8,536 nt of DNA from Candidatus Zambryskiibacteriota bacterium (lineage in GTDB: Bacteria; Patescibacteriota; Minisyncoccia; Phycocordibacterales; Zambryskibacteraceae): NCBI GenBank assembly GCA_024654145.1, contig JANLIM010000015.1, positions 1-8,536 on the forward strand, written 5' to 3'. The position numbers were made by a program, and so were the translations under genes. Of the stretch, positions 4,890 to 8,536 are shown one piece after another (the first letter of the stretch is position 1; each line of letters begins with the position of its first letter). The notes under the pieces were generated by a model. That model was not told the origin of the DNA. It saw only the letters and a list, made by a program, of their open reading frames with translations, and ran no database searches.

Positions 4890-6716
4890 CTATTTCTTCT
4901 GAGACTTGTTGCGTTCCTGCTGGGTGAGGAGGACTTTGCGGAGGCGGACGGACTTTGGGGTGATTTCAATGTATTCATCGTCATTCATAATTTCCATAGC
5001 ACGTTCAATATCGAGTTTAAAAGGAGGGACGAGGAAAATACCTTCGTCAGATCCTGATGCACGCATGTTGGTGAGCTGCTTACCCTTGGTTGGGTTTACA
5101 TACATATCCTCACCCTTGGAGGAATTACCTATCACTTGTCCAGCATAGACTTCATCCCCAGGTTCTACATAGAGCACTCCGCGCTGTTGGAGGTTATCGA
5201 GGGAGAAGGCGAGACACTTACCAGCTTCCATAGAGATCATAGCACCGACATCGTGGTGATCAATTTCGCCCGCATACTTTCTAAATCCGACAAAGCGAGA
5301 TGAGAAGATGCCAAGACCTTTTGTAGCTACGACGAACTCTCCTTTGTATCCAAGGAGTCCTCGAGTAGGGGCTTCGAAGGTTAGGCGAGTTTGATTATTC
5401 TCACTTTTCATATCCATAAGTTGAGCCTTGCGAACTGTCAGCGATGAAATAATAGCGCCACTCATTGCTTCAGGCACGTCTATCACCACTTCTTCAAACG
5501 GTTCTGTCTTCACTCCATCTTCTTCCTTAAAAATTACTTTAGGTTGTGAGACTTGAAGTTCGAAGCCTTCTCGGCGCATGTTCTCACAAAGTATTGCAAT
5601 ATGAAGCTCACCACGTCCGTAGACTGTGTAGTAGTCGCTAGTCCCGAAGTCAACTTTTAAACCCACGTTAACCTCGAGTTCTTTCTCAAGCCTTTCTCTA
5701 ATTTGTCGGCCGGTGACAAACTTACCTTCCTTACCAGCGAAAGGAGAGTTGTTCACAAGGAAGTTGAGGGAGATTGTGGGTTCGTCGACATTAATCGCTG
5801 GAAGGGGTTCTCCGTCAGCTGATCCCAAGATGGTATCTCCAATGAAAATTTCTGGAAGGCCTGCGATCATAACTACATCACCAGCTACTGCTTGAGTAGC
5901 TTCCTTTCTCTTAATACCCTCGAATGTAAAGAGTTTTGTGATCTTGCCTTTGTAGTTATGAGGTCCAAGATTAGTTTCGCCCTGAATTTGTTGCTTCACG
6001 AATACTTCCTGGCCATCCTTGATGATTCCTTCGTATACACGAGCAATAGCCATACGACCTAGGAAGTTGTCGTAAGCCAAGTTAAATGGCTGGAGACGTA
6101 CAGGTACATCAAGATTTTGTATGGCGGGTGGTACGTGCTCGAGAACCGTGTCGAGGATAGGGGAAAGATCTTTACTTTCCTCACCCAGATTTCTCATAGC
6201 AATACCGTCACGGCCAATGGCATAGACAGTAGGGAAGTCGATCTGTTCATTATTTGCACCGAGTTCTAAGAAAAGTTCGAGCACTGCTTCGTGCACCCAT
6301 TCTGGGCGAGCGGCTGGCTTGTCGATCTTATTGATAACTACAATTGGCTTAAGGCCGAGTTCAAGAGACTTTTTGAGTACAAAACGAGTCTGGGGCATTG
6401 GACCTTCTTGAGCGTCGACAATAAGAAGCACAGTATCAATAGAGCGAAGCACACGTTCTACCTCTGAGCCGAAATCGGAGTGTCCTGGTGTATCTACGAT
6501 ATTAATCTTTGTGGCTTCTTGCCCTGAGCTTGTCGAATGGGTATAGAAAAGGGAAGTGTTCTTGGAGTAAATAGTAATACCGCGTTCCTTCTCAAGAGCG
6601 TTTGAGTCCATACTTTCTCCTTCTTCGAACATACCATTCTGGCGCAAAAGAGCGTCCGTTAAGGTAGTTTTCCCATGATCCACATGGGCTATGATTGCAA
6701 TATTTCGTATTTCCAT
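4890..6716 (-). CDS. typA: Ribosome-associated translational GTPase TypA/BipA
   Basis: TypA/BipA is an EF-G-like GTPase that binds the ribosome and aids 50S assembly, especially under cold or stress. G-domain motifs counted from the chosen start: AHVDHGKTT (10-18), EKERGITI (42-49), DTPGH (75-79) and NKID (129-132), followed by beta-barrel, EF-G III/V-like and BipA C-terminal domains. The length, 608 residues, is normal (E. coli 607). An upstream in-frame ATG at 6758 would add 14 residues crossing a hairpin and T-run; the start at 6716 (MEIRNIAIIAHVDHGK) matches the family. No Shine-Dalgarno is seen. Residues about 60-68 (HSTSSGQEA) are an insertion encoded by a dispersed repeat, about 8 residues more than in E. 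coli or B. subtilis, in the loop between switch I and G3. It lies 45 nt after the secreted-protein gene. Confidence 0.97.
   Translation of the reverse strand: MEIRNIAIIAHVDHGKTTLTDALLRQNGMFEEGESMDSNALEKERGITIYSKNTSLFYTHSTSSGQEATKINIVDTPGHSDFGSEVERVLRSIDTVLLIVDAQEGPMPQTRFVLKKSLELGLKPIVVINKIDKPAARPEWVHEAVLELFLELGANNEQIDFPTVYAIGRDGIAMRNLGEESKDLSPILDTVLEHVPPAIQNLDVPVRLQPFNLAYDNFLGRMAIARVYEGIIKDGQEVFVKQQIQGETNLGPHNYKGKITKLFTFEGIKRKEATQAVAGDVVMIAGLPEIFIGDTILGSADGEPLPAINVDEPTISLNFLVNNSPFAGKEGKFVTGRQIRERLEKELEVNVGLKVDFGTSDYYTVYGRGELHIAILCENMRREGFELQVSQPKVIFKEEDGVKTEPFEEVVIDVPEAMSGAIISSLTVRKAQLMDMKSENNQTRLTFEAPTRGLLGYKGEFVVATKGLGIFSSRFVGFRKYAGEIDHHDVGAMISMEAGKCLAFSLDNLQQRGVLYVEPGDEVYAGQVIGNSSKGEDMYVNPTKGKQLTNMRASGSDEGIFLVPPFKLDIERAMEIMNDDEYIEITPKSVRLRKVLLTQQERNKSQKK
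6522..6540. repeat. Dispersed 19-bp repeat unit inside typA
   Basis: The plus strand reads CCCTGAGCTTG-TCGAATGG, one base from the form CCCTGAGCTTG-TCGAAGGG that recurs in many environmental and candidate-phylum genomes. On the coding strand it is read as H-S-T-S-S-G-Q, a peptide seen where this repeat enters proteins. Recognition is from memory; only one copy lies in this window. Confidence 0.6.
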
Positions 6717-6735
6717 AAAAAAGCGGCCTAGCGGC
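6717..6735 (-). terminator. Hairpin plus T-run abutting the typA start codon
   Basis: On the minus strand GGCC-GCTA-GGCC-GC is followed by six Ts ending directly at the typA ATG. It looks like a short intrinsic terminator for the upstream secreted-protein gene (stop at 6762), or an attenuator or start-site structure for typA. The stem is only 4 GC pairs, so it is probably leaky. Confidence 0.4.
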
Positions 6736-6761
6736 CAGGAGATGCTATTTAAACACAAATT

Positions 6762-7298
6762 CTATCTCTCTACAAGTTCTCCGTTACTAAAGACAAAGAC
6801 GCGGGAGGTTAGAATGGTCGGCTCGACAGAAAAAGGCTGGTCTTCTTGGCGGTCTAGGTAACGCACCGTTATGACTCCGTTTGTAATACTTGCAGACTGG
6901 GGAGCTATCCTGTCACCGAGATAAATTGTGTTGGTGCCATCATAGTTTACTGGCCCGGAGACATATGCTCCCACGTGGATAAAGACTCCTGAACCTCCAC
7001 CCATTCGCACTAGGAAGACCACTGTGTCATCCTTGCCATCAGCATTTATATCACCATAAGCATTCTGCTCTTCGAGAAGCACAATTTCTTCACCGGAATT
7101 AGTTTCGACCCGACTGTTTGAAAGGGTGTAGGAACCGTCGTCATACACATAAGTGGCATTAGAGGGATCGGGCTGGAAGTTTTCACTCTGCTTGGCAGAT
7201 TTACCAGCATCAAGAGAAATTGAATTATCTTTTGTGAAGTAAAAGATTATAAGTCCGGCTAAGATAATTATGAGAGCGATGGTGAGAAACTTTTTCAT
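6762..7298 (-). CDS. Conserved secreted or membrane-anchored protein with a calcium-loop motif, unknown function
   Basis: A 178-residue protein whose N-terminus MKKFLTIALIIILAGLIIFYF is a signal anchor (hydrophobic about 4-21, no clear cleavage site). A low-complexity linker (about 23-50) leads to a compact domain with GDINADGKDD (82-91), a DxNxDGxxD loop of the FG-GAP/dockerin calcium-binding type. GGGSGVF (100-106) and LGDRIAPQ (127-134) follow. This arrangement (GDxNxDGxxD, GGSGxF, LGDRIAPQ) is one I recall from hypothetical proteins of many bacteria; no function is established. It is predicted to lie outside the cell membrane. It is preceded by a structured leader (7497-7321) whose terminator ends about 23 nt before the start, and it may be co-transcribed with typA. 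No Shine-Dalgarno is seen; an AT-rich stretch precedes the ATG. Confidence 0.85.
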   Translation of the reverse strand: MKKFLTIALIIILAGLIIFYFTKDNSISLDAGKSAKQSENFQPDPSNATYVYDDGSYTLSNSRVETNSGEEIVLLEEQNAYGDINADGKDDTVVFLVRMGGGSGVFIHVGAYVSGPVNYDGTNTIYLGDRIAPQSASITNGVITVRYLDRQEDQPFSVEPTILTSRVFVFSNGELVER

Positions 7299-7320
7299 GA
7301 TATTTATATTTTATCACAAT

Positions 7321-7497
7321 TAGCAAAACCAGCACCCACCTTACGGTTAGTGCTGGTCTTGCAAAGCGAGGCCTGCAATGAGAGAGACATCCGCTCTAAA
7401 TTAATTTTGGTAATCTCGTTGAGGCTCATAAACTCATTAAGAACCCTATGATACGGGGTAAGGAAGCTCTCTCGTCCCGCTTGCGCAGGATTTATGC
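7321..7497 (-). ncRNA. Candidate structured RNA or 5' leader, about 177 nt
   Basis: The 344 nt between the secreted-protein gene and the small plus-strand ORF hold no long ORF. On the minus strand a moderate promoter (7532-7504) is followed by hairpin UCCUGC-GCAA-GCGGGA (7490-7475, GNRA tetraloop). A long-range stem CTCTCTC/GAGAGAG comes next (plus 7467-7473 with 7380-7386). The last element is hairpin ACCAGCAC/GUGCUGGU, whose inner arm ACC-GUAA-GGU is again GNRA-capped, followed by TTTTGC. Two GNRA loops in minus-strand sense argue for a minus-strand RNA. It could be a stand-alone RNA or an attenuating leader of the gene starting at 7298. No known riboswitch was recognised. Confidence 0.42.
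7323..7362 (-). terminator. Terminator-like hairpin upstream of the secreted-protein gene
   Basis: Minus strand: 8-bp stem ACCAGCAC/GTGCTGGT (plus positions 7350-7357 and 7328-7335), extended after one mismatch by 4 bp (TTGC/GCAA). The inner 3-bp arm has a GTAA loop. Four Ts follow (7328-7325). The T-run is short, so efficiency is uncertain. Confidence 0.5.
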
Positions 7498-7503
7498 TGA
7501 CCT

Positions 7504-7532
7504 ACAATAATTTTCAGTTTCTTTAAAATCAA
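7504..7532 (-). promoter_or_regulatory. Possible promoter for the 7497-7321 RNA
   Basis: Minus strand TTGATT (7532-7527), exactly 17 nt, then TATTGT (7509-7504). Each hexamer matches 4 of 6 consensus bases. The +1 is expected near 7497. It lies in an AT-rich stretch where chance matches are likely. Confidence 0.35.
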
Positions 7533-7569
7533 AATCAAACTCATCCATTGCATAACTTAGGGGATATCC

Positions 7570-7588
7570 TGTGGATTACTGTGAATAA
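7570..7588. promoter_or_regulatory. Pair of DnaA-box-like 9-mers
   Basis: On the minus strand TTATTCACA (7588-7580) fits the DnaA box TTATNCACA, and TAATCCACA (7578-7570) differs from TTATCCACA at one base. They are in the same direction, one base apart. An AT-rich tract (about 7502-7541) is adjacent. No dnaA, dnaN or further boxes are seen here, so an origin is only a possibility; a DnaA-regulated site or chance are alternatives. Confidence 0.35.
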
Positions 7589-7642
7589 GAATCCGACGTA
7601 AACTTCGTCTTACTATGTGATTAGCAGCTAACCTAAACAAAT

Positions 7643-7780
7643 ATGACAAGAGAAGAAGAAAAACAAGAGGCACAAGAAGGGATAAATAAAGCAGACCACG
7701 AAAAAGCCGAACACTTAGAGAAGTTAAGTGAAATAGCTAAAAAAACCGCAGATGAAAGTAAGGGAGAAGCTGAGAAATAG
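7643..7780 (+). CDS. Small highly charged 45-residue protein, unknown
   Basis: The ORF begins MTREEEKQEAQEGINKAD and ends SKGEAEK. It is almost entirely Glu, Lys, Ala and Gln, with no Cys, Trp or Phe, and is predicted as one charged helix or coiled coil with no membrane segment. I do not recognise it. It is the only plus-strand ORF between 7299 and 7815, and the reading frame uses ordinary codons. No clear Shine-Dalgarno precedes the ATG (ACCTAAACAAAT), and no plus-strand terminator follows. Simple composition makes chance ORF status possible, but Met-to-stop coherence and strong helix character favour a real small gene. Confidence 0.5.
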   Translation: MTREEEKQEAQEGINKADHEKAEHLEKLSEIAKKTADESKGEAEK

Positions 7781-7815
7781 TATTCTTTCATTTGAAAAAT
7801 AATTTATAAAGAAAG

Positions 7816-7838
7816 GCGGCCGCGCTATGCGCGGCCGC
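7816..7838 (-). terminator. Intrinsic terminator of the Cys-rich gene pair
   Basis: A perfect 10-bp GC-rich inverted repeat, GCGGCCGCGC and GCGCGGCCGC, with a 3-nt loop. On the minus strand it is followed by CTTTCTTTATAAATT and then ATTTTTC. It starts 3 nt after the stop codon of the 8057-7842 gene. The plus strand lacks a T-tract. Confidence 0.75.
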
Positions 7839-7841
7839 TGC

Positions 7842-8057
7842 CTATCGATCTCTGCCAAGGTCTCCATCGCCGAGGTTTGAGAAGGAATTGTCTTGATATT
7901 CGCGCTGTGTCTCAATCTCGCGTTTTCGCGCTATTTTCTGCGCGAGTTCGAGGTCGTGCACGCAGGGAATTCCTTCTTTCGCCGCATCCACACAATCGCA
8001 GTCGGCTTTGCCGACGCAATCTTCGAGGAGTTTGGGGCTGATTTTTCCTTTACTCAT
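7842..8057 (-). CDS. Small Cys-containing, probably metal-binding protein, unknown
   Basis: A 71-residue protein with Cys14, Cys20, Cys22, Cys32 and His34 (EDCVGKADCDC, then GIPCVHD), a spacing able to bind one zinc or similar metal. The C-terminal half is a charged helix (LAQKIARKREIETQREY, about 38-54) and a Gly/Asp-rich tail. I do not recognise the family. It is the second gene of a pair: its ATG is 15 nt after the upstream stop, with Shine-Dalgarno AGAAGG 6 nt before ATG, and a strong terminator begins 3 nt past its stop. A 138-residue ORF on the opposite strand (7893-8309) covers the same DNA but lacks these signals, so the minus-strand reading is preferred. A metal-handling role shared with its partner is inference. 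Confidence 0.7.
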   Translation of the reverse strand: MSKGKISPKLLEDCVGKADCDCVDAAKEGIPCVHDLELAQKIARKREIETQREYQDNSFSNLGDGDLGRDR

Positions 8058-8072
8058 ACAACACCTTCTATC

Positions 8073-8267
8073 CTAGTAGACCCGATCTCTCTTGAGCTCG
8101 GAAATACGCTTGGTCGGGCGCCACTCTTTCTCTCCTTGGCCAGAGAAATTCTGTCTGAACGCTCTCTCCTCGCAGCTGTCACTGCAATAGAACTGGTTGG
8201 AGCGTTCCTGTGGAACAGGCTGCCGACAGTCGACGTGGGTGCACTTTCCATCTGCTCGTTCTGGCAT
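8073..8267 (-). CDS. Small zinc-finger/metallothionein-like protein
   Basis: A 64-residue protein with Cys9-x4-Cys14 (KCTHVDC) and Cys28-x3-Cys32 (FYCSDSC), plus His11. The KCxHxxC and YCSDxC pieces resemble the N-terminal half of bacterial metallothioneins of the SmtA/BmtA type, but the Cys-rich C-terminal half of those proteins is absent; here a basic, Arg/Lys-rich tail follows. A single zinc-ribbon-like site is therefore more likely than a metal cluster. It has the best Shine-Dalgarno in the window (AAGGAG, 10 nt before ATG). It is the first gene of a two-gene unit ending at the terminator at 7838-7816. No clear promoter is seen upstream. Possible roles are metal storage or a small zinc-finger regulator; neither is shown. 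Confidence 0.75.
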   Translation of the reverse strand: MPERADGKCTHVDCRQPVPQERSNQFYCSDSCEERAFRQNFSGQGEKEWRPTKRISELKRDRVY

Positions 8268-8354
8268 AGTTTTCTCTCCTTGTTGAAGTCCTATCTGAGG
8301 TTACACTAATTTGAATAAAATGAAAACTCGCTTAATTTCTTCGAAATGGAATAC

Positions 8355-8479
8355 TCAGCTCCGCGACCAGGGCTCTCGACTACCGTCGCGGGTACTTTTC
8401 GATTTCGCTTCGCTCAATAACGAAAAGTCTTTCGAGTCCTTAAGGAAGTGAATAAATTCACTTCCTTTCGCGGAGCTGA
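8355..8479. repeat. 125-bp element with 12-bp terminal inverted repeats and internal hairpins
   Basis: Ends TCAGCTCCGCGA (8355-8366) and TCGCGGAGCTGA (8468-8479) are perfect inverted repeats. Inside are an 8-bp stem ACTTTTCG/CGAAAAGT (8394-8401/8421-8428) and an 11-bp stem AAGGAAGTGAA/TTCACTTCCTT (8442-8452/8457-8467). CCGCGAC (8361-8367) can instead pair with GTCGCGG (8385-8391), an alternative to the terminal stem. No target duplication is evident. It could be a MITE-like element or a structured RNA. The rest of 8268-8354 shows nothing but the Shine-Dalgarno of the gene starting at 8267. Confidence 0.6.
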
Positions 8480-8480
8480 A

Positions 8481-8523
8481 TAAGACTAAAAAGTCCCGCG
8501 TTAAGCAGGACTCTTTAGTCTTA
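8481..8523. terminator. Bidirectional-looking terminator, probably for a minus-strand gene beyond the right edge
   Basis: A 10-bp stem TAAGACTAAA/TTTAGTCTTA encloses, after one mismatch, AGTCC/GGACT with an 11-nt loop. On the minus strand the inner stem is followed directly by TTTTT (8492-8488), the classical layout. On plus the run is only CTTT. The gene it serves is not in the window. Confidence 0.6.
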
Positions 8524-8536
8524 TGAAACTCTCAGC

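Noticed and set aside
6717..6758. Longer TypA start at 6758 (MCLNSISWPLGRFF extension)
   Set aside because: The extension translates a hairpin and T-run, and TypA proteins begin at the MEIRNIAIIAHVDHGK position.
7492..7548. 19-codon minus-strand ORF starting MDEFDFDFKE
   Set aside because: Very short, ends at the 5' edge of the candidate RNA and overlaps its promoter; no ribosome-binding site. A leader peptide is conceivable but unsupported.
8054..8251. 65-residue minus-strand ORF in another frame
   Set aside because: Overlaps the zinc-finger-like gene (8267-8073) almost fully, has no Shine-Dalgarno and lacks the Cys pattern.
7893..8309. 138-residue plus-strand ORF
   Set aside because: It lies opposite two minus-strand genes that have Cys motifs, Shine-Dalgarno sites and a terminator; its own product has no recognisable features.

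Overview
The window looks like a piece of a small-genome bacterium of the Candidate Phyla Radiation (Patescibacteria), most likely a parcubacterial lineage. This is inferred from the protein set: a short HisRS ending its catalytic domain in the form GFGAGDVTIKDF, a divergent TruB with TYLGRLDP in place of GHTGTLDP, a DUF2779 nuclease, a membrane-anchored DsbA-like protein and a short PAP2 protein. Very tight gene packing, several starts that seem leaderless, and a dispersed-repeat peptide (STSSGQ) inside TypA point the same way. No 16S rRNA or other taxonomic marker is present, so the placement is not proven.

Layout. Positions 1-874 (minus) hold the N-terminal 291 codons of a DUF2779-type nuclease that runs off the left edge. 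After a hairpin-rich gap comes a tight minus-strand cluster read hisS (3811-2690), DEDD exonuclease (2686-2111), PAP2 phosphatase-like protein (2107-1661) and DsbA-like oxidoreductase (1691-990). The first two junctions are 3 nt and the last is a 31-nt overlap. truB (3829-4584, plus) diverges from hisS across 17 nt whose only content is a palindromic -10 element facing both ways.

Between truB and typA is the most unusual segment. On the minus strand, a strong sigma70-type promoter (TTGACA, 17 nt, TAATAT) is placed to start an RNA of about 216 nt exactly at the base of a 13-bp stem. Two homologous hairpins follow, sharing an internal loop and an 8-bp inner stem with one compensatory change, and the RNA ends at a terminator formed by the second hairpin. 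I cannot match it to a known RNA family. typA (6716-4890) and a conserved secreted protein of unknown function (7298-6762) follow on the minus strand. The latter is preceded by a second structured RNA or leader (about 7497-7321) with two GNRA-capped hairpins and a terminator. A pair of DnaA-box-like 9-mers lies at 7570-7588.

The right end carries a 45-residue charged ORF (plus, 7643-7780), two small Cys-rich, probably metal-binding proteins (minus, 8267-8073 and 8057-7842) with clear Shine-Dalgarno sequences and a shared terminator, a 125-bp inverted-repeat element (8355-8479) and a terminator for a gene beyond the right edge.

Functionally this is mostly translation: histidine charging of tRNA, tRNA pseudouridylation and a ribosome-associated GTPase. 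It is combined with envelope proteins (DsbA-like, PAP2, secreted unknown) and nucleases. The best candidates for something undescribed are the two minus-strand structured RNAs, chiefly the twin-hairpin RNA at 4587-4802.
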